Source: a virus
Strand: one strand, 5' to 3'
DNA length: 64,000 bases
Virus record (IMG/VR): IMGVR_UViG_3300023184_000029
Coordinates: 122,543 to 186,542 of that record
The notes beneath the pieces are model-generated. The model was given only the letters and a program-made list of their open reading frames with translations. It had not been told where the DNA came from and did no database searches. The translations under genes and the position numbers were made by a program. Position 1 is the first letter of the stretch. Each line of letters starts with the position of its first letter. Below are positions 27,301 through 36,900 of the stretch, in pieces.

Positions 27301-29001
27301 GGTAACTATGCTATTTTTTATTCCAGAGACGGAGGGAATAATTGGTTTTTATATAAACAGTATACCTTTGGAGGTGGTATTGTCAAATTGGATAATATAT
27401 TATATTCTGGTGATGGATCTACTATTTTCTATGCACGGGGAGCATCTTTTTATGAAATAAGTACTGCTCGTGCTACTCCTACCCCAACCCCTACTCGTAC
27501 TCCTACTCCTACCCCAACCCCAACCTCTACTCCTGGTCCTACTCCTACTTTAAATATTCAGTCTATAAATATATCTAACAATATAGAATTATTATCATAT
27601 CCAGGAACACCAACTTATATATCTTCGTTACCAGGAGTAGTTTCTAATAATGTTCAGTCTATAATTTCTATAAAGAATAATAGTGTTTCTTCCTGGAGGA
27701 AAAATAGTAGCTTTAATAGCCTTATTCTGCTAGACGGAGCTTCTACTACACAAAGTCAAGGATATTTAGTTGAAAGTAATGGATCGCCATATGTTTTTTA
27801 TAATGGGCCGATAATAGATCAGACAACAATCAATATACAACCAGGAAATAATATAGTAAAAATTAAAATGGGAGCTAAAAATAATAGTATTAATAATAAA
27901 TATTTTCTGGGAAATGATGGTCGTGGAGGTCCTGGTGACATATTCTTAACTAGTGCGATCTCTATTGAAAACGGTAGTCCAAAAAGCTGGCGATCTAATA
28001 GCTCTTTCAATAGCTTAAAATATTTAGAGAATGGAAAGACATATTTACTTCAGAGCAGATCAGATTTCCCTAGTAGTATTACTACTCTTTATAGATTTTT
28101 AACAAATTCTGCTAATATAGGATCACCAAGCAATAACTCTAGAGTTGGATCTAGTGGTAGAAGCAGTTATTATGGAACTTATGATCAAACTGGTACGATA
28201 TCTAGTGATATTGTATCTCTTGGAAGTCAGCATTACTATGTGAATGTAGCTGATGGGAATTCTCCTTATTCTTTTATTTTCGACAGTCGTCCTGTTGTAA
28301 ACGATCAAGCTCGTTCTACTAATTTGCGTATTGCTGGAAGTATTGAAGACCCATTTACAGAATTTGTATTTGTCGGAGATGTAGGCAATACTGGTATAGT
28401 GGAAAATATGTCAAATATGGTAAATTATAGAGGCGATGTTAATTATACTTATTATATACAAAAATACAAATTAACAGTAGCAGAATATTGTGTATTCTTG
28501 AATAGTATCTATAAGAGTGGTGAGGTTTTTTATCAAGGAAAACAATATTTTTTCAGTGACACATTAGACCCATTTGCTCCTGGAGAAGTGATTCGTGCAT
28601 TTTCTTCTTTTAAACGTACAGGAATTAAAGGAGCTTATGTATATGAACCAGATAACCTTAACAATGCAGATAATACTATGATCTGGAGTACTAGTACAAC
28701 AAATAATACTTCTTCTGAGTTTTTTCAAGTAGCAGCTTTGATTAATTGGTTAGATAATGGCAAAAATGATGGAGATTTAATAAGCGTACTCAATGGAGTT
28801 TATGACCTAACATCTTCTAATCCTGTCAAACAAAATATAAATCCAGTAACAAATTTACCACCTAAATTTTGGATCCCTACTGCTAATGAATGGATCAAAG
28901 CAGGTTTTTACAAAGGAAATGGTACCAATTCTGGATACTGGAAGACTAGTGTTATGAGCGACACTAAAACTACTTTAGACCCAGGATATTTAGACTCTTA
29001 G
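24358..29001 (+). CDS. mosaic tail adhesin: LRR, FN3, Asp-box propeller and permuted SUMF1-like domain
   Basis: 1547 residues, starting 3 nt after the previous stop. Residues about 210-335 are BspA-type leucine-rich repeats (KIPYNIRTIGQSVF, LPDSLQTIDTEAF, FPSSLKYIGNYSF). Pro-Thr linkers lie at 526-555, 652-685 and 1040-1064. An FN3 domain spans about 558-650. Residues 690-1038 form a sialidase-like propeller without visible catalytic residues, with Asp-box motifs TADKGNNW, SEDSGENW and SRDGGNNW. Two SWRxNSSFNSL repeats lie at about 1108 and 1210. Residues 1271-1547 hold SUMF1-like halves in swapped order (YYGTYDQTG first; then KLTVAEYCVFLNS and WIPTANEW). Built for surface binding; a receptor-binding or glycan-binding fibre is inferred. 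Confidence 0.78.
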   Translation: MSIKVNVTFLDKGINIFSTWMSPNGGQQISVQPQYIDIKTETGTLLTKIQNGTNYSGQTGVRLRCDIYYFLLSGTTTLQDYLSFNFILYGYANPFYYYINTSPSDVDNLTDINNTITIVGNKILEYSGDGIPISNGSLRISVPDIYKTTTSPAELIFPRTINGLIVNNIGRRSNSVPSLAKDPPYNLSPMYYGKGPTEDRQTFVPVFDIANTTTIKIPYNIRTIGQSVFCPESFTRGINPPGLLFGLNLNSDKLKRVELPDSLQTIDTEAFFKCKNLDTINFPSSLKYIGNYSFSQTKLSNIDLSLCNDLRDLKFAAFSDCNSGPLNNIILPSGVNSYIDSPAIFDRSNYITNISVQGTGKYFSNNNTIYATINPNSALAPLLNTTSAAPVISINTNLTIPPQVGNYVIDNILANFYPEGYSFTKLNISESYIRILLPSSLEAYNSTSNIVMPSSLVDVRGDIFRRNPYSTVSYARPSSIYFLGNQPAFDSNIPNSLSYDAKFYRLSNKTWNSSNIYGIPVVISVPPPTPTLPPPTPTATPIPPTPTPTIPPTPPGVVQNFTTTSVAGGISCSWSAPSSAGNAGARIISYILQVRNPSNIDDLNNLNYSTSSTSFSFSFPALSVIGYNVSIAAVNSNNLVSNYLTFFLNETPPLPSPTNTPVPTATPTSTPGPTTSPTPTATLPPLALQEYLTFTIPNGPKIIDMTCSDDPYDISLIAGDSFNNGIWTEEVYIKDIDTWTKPLMPPSDGSIRYSSISSFNNNSGLLIAGTKPSGGFPYSYNSPAPVYLTADKGNNWKNIGSNTRWLQVVSSSSGAVVAALSMSSSPSELYVYTATGDPNDLVNTIGDLTLKKTFTLFSINLASSKICISDDGTKIVVAVYGGAVWLSEDSGENWTSKFVNAGWTQLACSSDCSKIAAWDDGNYRLFLSNNTGNTYSIISSNKIKGNYPHNIRMDVDLGRCTRRLSMSKNGQNLVLLVFDSSGNYAIFYSRDGGNNWFLYKQYTFGGGIVKLDNILYSGDGSTIFYARGASFYEISTARATPTPTPTRTPTPTPTPTSTPGPTPTLNIQSINISNNIELLSYPGTPTYISSLPGVVSNNVQSIISIKNNSVSSWRKNSSFNSLILLDGASTTQSQGYLVESNGSPYVFYNGPIIDQTTINIQPGNNIVKIKMGAKNNSINNKYFLGNDGRGGPGDIFLTSAISIENGSPKSWRSNSSFNSLKYLENGKTYLLQSRSDFPSSITTLYRFLTNSANIGSPSNNSRVGSSGRSSYYGTYDQTGTISSDIVSLGSQHYYVNVADGNSPYSFIFDSRPVVNDQARSTNLRIAGSIEDPFTEFVFVGDVGNTGIVENMSNMVNYRGDVNYTYYIQKYKLTVAEYCVFLNSIYKSGEVFYQGKQYFFSDTLDPFAPGEVIRAFSSFKRTGIKGAYVYEPDNLNNADNTMIWSTSTTNNTSSEFFQVAALINWLDNGKNDGDLISVLNGVYDLTSSNPVKQNINPVTNLPPKFWIPTANEWIKAGFYKGNGTNSGYWKTSVMSDTKTTLDPGYLDS
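25933..26022 (+). repeat. Pro-Thr linker before FN3 domain
   Basis: A 30-residue PPTPT-type linker between the leucine-rich repeat/beta region and the FN3 domain. Codon use (CCA ACA, CCT CCA) differs from the 22485 linker, so the two are not recent DNA copies of one another. Confidence 0.8.
26311..26412 (+). repeat. Pro-Thr linker between FN3 and Asp-box propeller
   Basis: A 34-residue linker with TPTSTPGPTTSPTPTA. The CCTGGTCCTACT core is shared with the linkers at 22485 and 27475, offering short stretches of DNA identity between genes. Confidence 0.8.
27475..27549 (+). repeat. Pro-Thr linker after Asp-box propeller
   Basis: A 25-residue linker of TPTPTPTRTPTPTP and STPGPTPT units, with nearly the same TPTRTPTPT segment as the 22485 linker. 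It separates the propeller from the tandem SWRxNSSFNSL repeats. Confidence 0.8.
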
Positions 29002-29027
29002 AATAACCAATAATTAGGATATAATTT

Positions 29028-30983
29028 ATGCCATATCTTGCTCCATCAGAAAATTTATTCACTATTCAAGAATATCCTGCTAGTCCTAGTGTTCAAGTTA
29101 AATACAACGGATCTGGTATACACTCTATAACCGGTCCTGTTCCTATGGTTTCTTTGAATAAGAGCATCAATAGATCTGGATCAGGACAGATAGATAATAT
29201 AGCTACAAACATTAATTTAAGCGGCAAGATTGTTAGATACTCTGGAGAAAGCACTAGCGATCCTAATGGAAGTGGTATAAAAAGTATAACAAAAGCCATA
29301 GCTGATCTTCAGCAATTGTTTGCATCGTGTCCTATTGCTCCTTTTGAAATTACCTGTGGTACTGACACTGTTTTAGCCGTTAGCGGAGCTAGGGTTAAAA
29401 GTTTTAATGCTGAAAGATCAGAAAATAACTGGGTATTAACAGCGGATTACTCTATAGAGTTAGAGTACTACGAACCCTCGATAGAAGGATCCCCATTAGT
29501 TTCTAATACTAGCGATACTTGGTCTATAGAACCGTTGGATGATTATATTTATTCTTCTTTTAGCATCGGGGTATCACAAAGACCAGAATATAATAATCCT
29601 AATTTAAAACCAACCGCCCCAACCGCCGGAAGCACACAGCCAGCGGGTAGTCTTAATGGATCCAACTCTTCTGCAACATTAAATATTATTAATGTTCCAC
29701 AATTTAGAATTAGTCATAGATTATCAGCAGTTGGTTTACCAGCTACTGGTTTATGCTACTCAAATACCGATAATACCAACGCAGGACCAGGAGCAGCTTA
29801 TTTAGAAGCAAAAAAATGGGTACAACAAAGAGCAGATATTAGTTTAAACTATAGTCAGTATAATCAAAATGCTAGTTATAGTGGTTATCCTAATTTTATG
29901 AATACTCCTAATATTGGAGGATTTGACAAAACCTTTTTATATAACCATATTAGAACTACTAATTTTAGTGCTAGTGAAGGAAGTTATGAAATTAATGATA
30001 CATGGCTAGCTATGCCAACAGGTATCAAATATGTAGAAGATTATAGTATAGATTCTTCTACAGATGATAAATTTGTTAAAACTGTAAGAATTCAGGGGAA
30101 TATCAAAGGACTTAGTATTGAATCATTCGACATAATGGGATCTGGAGGTATGGTTCCAGATAAGGACGGAAAGATAGATCTAACATATTCTAGTGGACAA
30201 TTATCTGGACCTCTTAATGGTGTTGGGGGCTTATTAGACGTAAACTCTCAATCATCCAGTACTAATATCCATAAAAATAAATATGAAAATGCTGTTGACG
30301 CATGGATAAATGATATAAAACCATATTTATACCGTAGAGCTTCTTTGGTGCTAAATTCGCCGGATAGAACATCAGACTATATAAATCCAGCAGCATCTCC
30401 AGCACCACCCCCAAATAATCCTATTTATTGTAAAGAAAATTTACTTAATATTATTCCAGTATCTACAGCGGAAGGACATGATCCAAGAAAAGGTACAATT
30501 TCTTATAGTTGTGAGTTTACTAATAGGTTTAAATTAATTAGTGGAGTAATATCAGAAAGTATTAGTATTAGCGATACTGGACCAACAGATTCTATTAGCG
30601 AAACTGTTGTTATTGGTCGTAGATTAGGACCTGTTATTCAATCGTTGAATACAAAAACGTCTACTCGTAAAGATATTTCTATAGAAGTTACAGTAGTTCC
30701 TCCTTCTAGTGTTAATGGCTTATTTATGACTAATAGTTTATGTCCATTATATACAGGAGGTACGGTGTATACTACTATAGATCAAATAGTTGAAGGATTA
30801 AAGCCATTCGGAGATAGGCCAGCATCTATTTTTGGTAATTTAAGCCGTAGGAATGTGGCTGGACAGGCATATGTATCAGCGGACAATCAATCATGGAATC
30901 CGGCTGATGGACGATATAGTAGACAAGTAACATGGATTTATCAGCATTGTGATAATAATTATAGTAATTATCTGGACACATAG
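29028..30983 (+). CDS. probable baseplate/tail-tip structural protein
   Basis: 651 residues, with an AGGA Shine-Dalgarno. The sequence is beta-rich with blocks SNTSDTWSIEPLDD, NNWVLTADYSIELEYYEP, YEINDTWLAMPTG and TRKDISIEVTVVPPS. I know this style from large-phage virion proteins next to tail-hub genes but cannot name a family. There is no signal peptide, membrane helix or enzymatic motif. It precedes two much larger structural proteins with very short gaps, so these three are probably one assembly unit at the tail tip. Structural role inferred. Confidence 0.6.
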   Translation: MPYLAPSENLFTIQEYPASPSVQVKYNGSGIHSITGPVPMVSLNKSINRSGSGQIDNIATNINLSGKIVRYSGESTSDPNGSGIKSITKAIADLQQLFASCPIAPFEITCGTDTVLAVSGARVKSFNAERSENNWVLTADYSIELEYYEPSIEGSPLVSNTSDTWSIEPLDDYIYSSFSIGVSQRPEYNNPNLKPTAPTAGSTQPAGSLNGSNSSATLNIINVPQFRISHRLSAVGLPATGLCYSNTDNTNAGPGAAYLEAKKWVQQRADISLNYSQYNQNASYSGYPNFMNTPNIGGFDKTFLYNHIRTTNFSASEGSYEINDTWLAMPTGIKYVEDYSIDSSTDDKFVKTVRIQGNIKGLSIESFDIMGSGGMVPDKDGKIDLTYSSGQLSGPLNGVGGLLDVNSQSSSTNIHKNKYENAVDAWINDIKPYLYRRASLVLNSPDRTSDYINPAASPAPPPNNPIYCKENLLNIIPVSTAEGHDPRKGTISYSCEFTNRFKLISGVISESISISDTGPTDSISETVVIGRRLGPVIQSLNTKTSTRKDISIEVTVVPPSSVNGLFMTNSLCPLYTGGTVYTTIDQIVEGLKPFGDRPASIFGNLSRRNVAGQAYVSADNQSWNPADGRYSRQVTWIYQHCDNNYSNYLDT

Positions 30984-30988
30984 TTTTT

Positions 30989-33900
30989 ATGACAACATTA
31001 TGCTCCAATTCTAAACTAACAGCTCAAACACTATTCCTAGGAGCTAGTGTTGTAAATTTTACAACAAATATGGGATGGGGAGGCCAACCATCTCAATTAA
31101 CTGTGAATCTTATAGAAGATACCTCCCCATGTTTTTCTAATCAATCTACTATTAGACAATCTCAATTTACATCAAGATCTTATGCCGATAATCATCACCA
31201 TACTTGTGTTGATGATGCTTGTTATATAGATGAATTGGGCAGACCTTTTGATTCTAAAAATGATCCATCTCCTAAAGAACGTATAGTTCCGGGCAAAGTT
31301 TATTATGCTTGGGACAATAATAACGGGTTTGTATCACGATACTGGTATGATCAAGACCCTGGTTTTTTCGGAGACAAAACAGCAATTTCGGTTGATGGAA
31401 CCTATTCCAATGACCAGAAAACAATCGACGAGTCCAAGGGCTTTGATATAATAAATACCCCTGTTTGTTTCAAAATGGGAGATTTCTCGTTTGCTGGTAT
31501 TGTTAGAGACTGGAGTAGAGATTATGGTAGTGGGGGTAGAAATTATAGGGTTTCTATAGAAAGTGCCGATTCTTTTTTGGATCAGTGTCATATTATTCTG
31601 GGTCAATATGGTGGTTCTATTTTTAGTAAACTATCATCATCTACTTATGGTTCTGGTAGCAACTATCTTGGAGACAATGACGCCGTTTTAAATTATGGAA
31701 CTCTAAAACAAGGAAATCTTCCTAATGTATTTAATGTTTATGGTTTTTTAGAGTCTATGGGTTTGAATTATTTCGGTGGTTCTAAGTATAATGATGAGGG
31801 TATAAGTGCTGTATCTATCATAGATGCACTGTCTGTGCTTACATCAGCAAGATCAGACTCCCCCAACGACCCTGCCGCACCACTAAATACTTCTCAAAAA
31901 AGAGCCTTTTCTCCATTTGGTAGAATCTTATTAAAAACTGTACAAGAAAATACAACCTATACTAGAATTAAACCAGCGTTTGGCTCTTATAGTTTTGGCG
32001 TTATACCTCCATCACTAGATATAAATGGTATTGAAAGATGTCACATAGCTTTGGATCTGTCTGAATTACCTAGACCTCCAATGGACTATAGAATATCTGA
32101 GACTGTTATGAGCATAATGAATCTGATCAGAAGAATAACAGATGATACGGGATATGACTTCTATTTCGATATGATTCCTGCAACATATTTATCTCAACCT
32201 TATACTATTTTAAAAGTTAGAACAGTTTCTAGAGCTAAACAACCAATCCCTAATCAAGTTGTAAATACTATAGAAGAATTTAAAAAGAATAATATGCCTA
32301 TATCTGCTAGTAATATAGGTAAAGAAAAAAATGAAACTGCGCCACGAGCAATGTATTTTGGACCACAGCAACAAAGATTATATCAAGCAAAAAATTATAG
32401 ACTAGCATACAATCAAACATCATATGTCTATCACCCTGTTTTGCAAACTTTTGTTAATTTTTTCCAGCATGAGGGACAAGCAAATCTGGGTAAAATGAGA
32501 CTTCCTACTAGTTTATCCACAAGAAATCCAGCTTTGTCAACAAAAATTAATGGAGAGGATATTACTGCTTTATTTAATAATGACGAAGATATAAAGAATA
32601 CTCTAGAATTAAATAGGTTTGAGGACATAGATGATATATGGAACGATAAAGAAATTACAGATAATAAAACTAATAATAATGTTTTATCTGGAAATTATGG
32701 CCCAGCAAAAGCTGTTACAAATAGCAGAGACACCACAGCTAGATTTTTTCCTTTATATAAAGATGTTATTTGTCCATTTTTTGGATTTCAGATGGAAGAG
32801 ACTTTGACCGTTGATACAAATCCTGACAACAACACTTATAGATTAGTTCGTCCAGTATTTCTAGACACATGGACTGGCCAATTAGTAGTAAGTATAAATA
32901 TAGCAGATTTACCAAAAATTAGCGTATCTTTGAATCCTTTTAATCAGGATAAATATTTTTTACTCTTTGAAACAGAGATGAGAGCGGCTATAGCAGGATT
33001 TGATAATTTCTTATTATATTGTTTGGGTAAGATTTTTAAACCGGGTATTTTTCTAATGCTTGTAGAAGCATATTCTAATCTTGGTATATCTCTTGGTATT
33101 TCTAATTTCGATAGTTGTTGGGATAATTCACCCGCTAATATTGCTGCTCGTTCTACTACTGGTCATCCTTCTGGTTTTGTGGCTCAAAATACATCTACCA
33201 ATATTAACGGCGATTTTTTTATTAATCCTAATTTTCTAAAAGACTTAGAGATAATTCATTCATATATTCAAAAAATAGCTAATAAATATTATGGCAGAAA
33301 ATACATGGTAAAAGTTCCAGAATTGGTAAGCTATAGAGACACCCAATATTCTGATATACAAATACCAGCAGGATCAGATACTATATCGGTATTTCAGGGT
33401 AGTGGTAAAATATACTATAATTATGAGCCAGCTGATGATGGGGCATGGGAAGAATATGGAAATATTATAGACGATAGTATTTTTGTTGGTAGTCCGTATT
33501 ACTATGTATTAGCTGATGATAATGGTAAAATTCCTCCCCTATTAGGATATAATGCGTCAGATTCTTTTGATTATGTTAGTAGGGCCATGTGTGGACTGGA
33601 TATTTTAAACAAAGCTATCTATGTAGACCCGGCCGCTACCAATTATTATAATTCTCTTTCGGAGGAACAAAAAGCGGGATATCAATGGAAAAAAGATTAT
33701 ATAAAAACCAACTATGATTATTTATTCCAAGCTAATCTATCAGGAGCTTGTGATGATTCAAAATTTATTTTTCCATCTTTGGATGTAACAGCTTTATCTG
33801 AGGGTAGTTATGTTGTAACCCCTTGTGCAAATCCTGTAAAAAGTGCATTCAATAGAAATAACATCCCTTTATCCGCATCAAAAAAACTATATTGTAAAAC

Positions 33901-36900
33901 AAATGTAGAAGATAAAATTATTTTTCTCTCTCCAAAAACATTACAAGAACCCCGTATTATTATAGATTCTCCCGGTATTCCTTTAACGACTACAAGCTAT
34001 TCATACGAAACAGATCCTAATATTACGATAATAGCTAATGTTGCCTTAGAAGACTTATTAATTTATTTGAAAAAAATACCAGTAGGCTCTGAAGATCCTA
34101 ATTTTGTAGGATATATGATGAGTTTTATTTCTCCTATGATTGGAAATAATGCTTTATTGTTAGGAAATAATATGGGAAATAATAGTCCTAAATATATGAC
34201 AATAGCTCCAAAAATGGCGCATCCTTTTTTTGCTGGAATACCCATTAAGAGTAATCAGTTTTGCTATGGTCCATGGACTAATTATCCTAATCTTATAGCA
34301 TCAGATATATTTCCAGATGCTAGTAATCCTAATGAAGCTATAGAGAATCTTATAGGAGGAGTAAAAATAGATCAAAACCAAGATTTTGCTCCGTGGAATT
34401 ATGGAGGAATGAGTTTCTTAGATCAAAGAGTGATTTCAGAAATACAAAATAATGTTAATTACCAACAAGTTCTTGAAACAGCACAGATAGATATGCCTGG
34501 CTTGCCTATTTTTGGTTTGGGTTCTAGATTTACCTATTTTACCCCATCTGTTCAAGGAAATAATCAAATCAAATTTAATAATCAATTATATGATGTAGAA
34601 ATTGATACTTTAAACTATACAGATGTGAAATATAATACTTCAAATTCAAATCCTGTTCCTAATGCTCCGTTAGCGGGACAAGTTCTTGTGGGTTTTGACT
34701 ATAGTAATAGTTCTACTACAAGTTCACCTATTACATATGAGACTATAAAGCTATCATCAATAAATCCTAATCCTATTGCTCCTTTGATTAGTAGTATTCA
34801 GGTAAGTGTAGGAGGATCTATCACAACAACTTATGGTTTTAGAACATATATTAGAAAATTAGGATTTTTTAATAAAGAAACCGGCGATAGATTGAAACAA
34901 AATGCTTTGATGGGAATCAAAAGAAATAAACAATTTGCATCAATGTCTGGTAGTATTATTAGTAGAGTTAATAATGAAAAACAAAGAAGATTAAATGATA
35001 TTGGCGATAATAGAAAATTAGGCGCTAGGGAAGTAACTTCTAAATTTTATGCTACTAGTCCCGTAGAAGTAATGTGTGGTTTGGCAAGACCTTTTCTGCC
35101 TAATGATAAATTATTTAATGTAAAAAGATTAAGTTATTTACGGCAGAATTTAGAAAATCTTGAAAACACCGAAGAAAATACGAATAATGATCAACTAAAA
35201 AAACAAATACAAGAAAAAATAAAACAACTTGAGGAGGAAATCAATAATATAATGAGTTTGCCTTATGGCAGAGACTTGGGGGATGACTCTTCGAAAAACG
35301 GCAGTATAACCGGTGATTCTAATGGTATCAATCAGAATAAAAAAAACTTAAGGTATAATACCTTTGTTGGTATATATCCAACAAAAGAAATCGCGGTAGA
35401 GATGAATGCTGAGTACGCTAATAAATCATTAATGAGTTTAGATGGTTTATTTTCCCCCGTATCTTTTTATCCGACACTTTTTAATACCACATATCCTTTA
35501 GTTCCGTATACATCATCATCATGTCCATATTGTAAGGGTACAAAATCAATATCTGACACATATGTTAATAAGCAAGGACAAAACGCTACTGGAACATTCT
35601 ATTGTTCTTATTGCGCCAATAAAAGAAAAACTATATCGTATTCTTCTAAAACAACCAAAACATCATCTAGCATAGAAACATTACCTCCTTATATTATTAC
35701 TGATACTAATGATATTGATACTTTAATTAATTTTAATACAGCTATTAGTAGCTCCTCATCAACTTCAGCTGCTAGTAGTTCAGACTCTTCTTCGTCTTCG
35801 GAGGAAATACCGGTTAATTTATATAGTTTACAACCAATCGTTGTTCCTTATGGTGAGTTTAGAAATCCTAATGTACAAAACAATGGAACATATGTAGACA
35901 GATGTCGGCACAGCATACGAGTTGTTGCTAAAGGAACTGTGGCTCCTAAAAAAAATCAGTCTTTAGACATATCTCAAAACTTATTAAAATATATAGATCC
36001 GGCAACAAATAAAGAACAAACAGAACGTGGCTTAGGATTTAATGCCGATTACTATCAAAAAGATATTTTGAATAAGGATAATCCCCAGTTTTTAAATAAT
36101 CAAAGATTTTTGGGTCTTAGAGGACCCATAATGCTCCACGGATGGGGTTATGATAAGGAGGGATATCCTATTCCCAATGCTGCTGATGAACCGAAAGAGG
36201 TTGATGAATTTGGTAATCCTAAAAGATTTAAATTAACTAGATCAGTATCTACCAGTTCCACAAAATATTCAAAACTAAAAAACGGAGATCTATTTGTATT
36301 AAATAAGACAGATACTATTGATCTTATTAAATCTCCATCTTTATTATTAGATGATTTCACTAGTATAGCTGATGATAGAGATGTTCTTAAAGTTGAATAT
36401 ACTAATGATTTATCAGATGAGACAGGTGGTTTTTTACAAGGTCAAAACTCAATATTAGGAGATATTATTGGTAAAACACAAGAATTTAAGGAGGGTAAAT
36501 GGACATCAAAGAAAAAACTAAAGCAGTTTTATTTAAACTGGGCGGAAAGGCCAGATTTATGGCCAGTAGGACCAATAGACTTAAGATGGGATGAAGAAAA
36601 AAGAGTATGGTCTACTACTAGTGATCAAGCTAGTATTTATAAAATGGTTTATGTGGTTTTGGAAGAGGATTTAGTTAAAGAATATAACTATGATGAAACC
36701 TATGTAGCAAGAGGGTTTCTAGATGATTTAGAATATTCATCAGAACCTTTACCTAATGGACAAAGAAGATTAGTATATGTTAAAGATAGAGCGGGATATA
36801 CAGCTCCTAGAGGGTGTAAACTTCTCTGTCGATATGATACAGACACTGGTTTCTATGAGCCGATTACTAAGCCCTCTTTTATTTGTAAAGGAATTATTGA

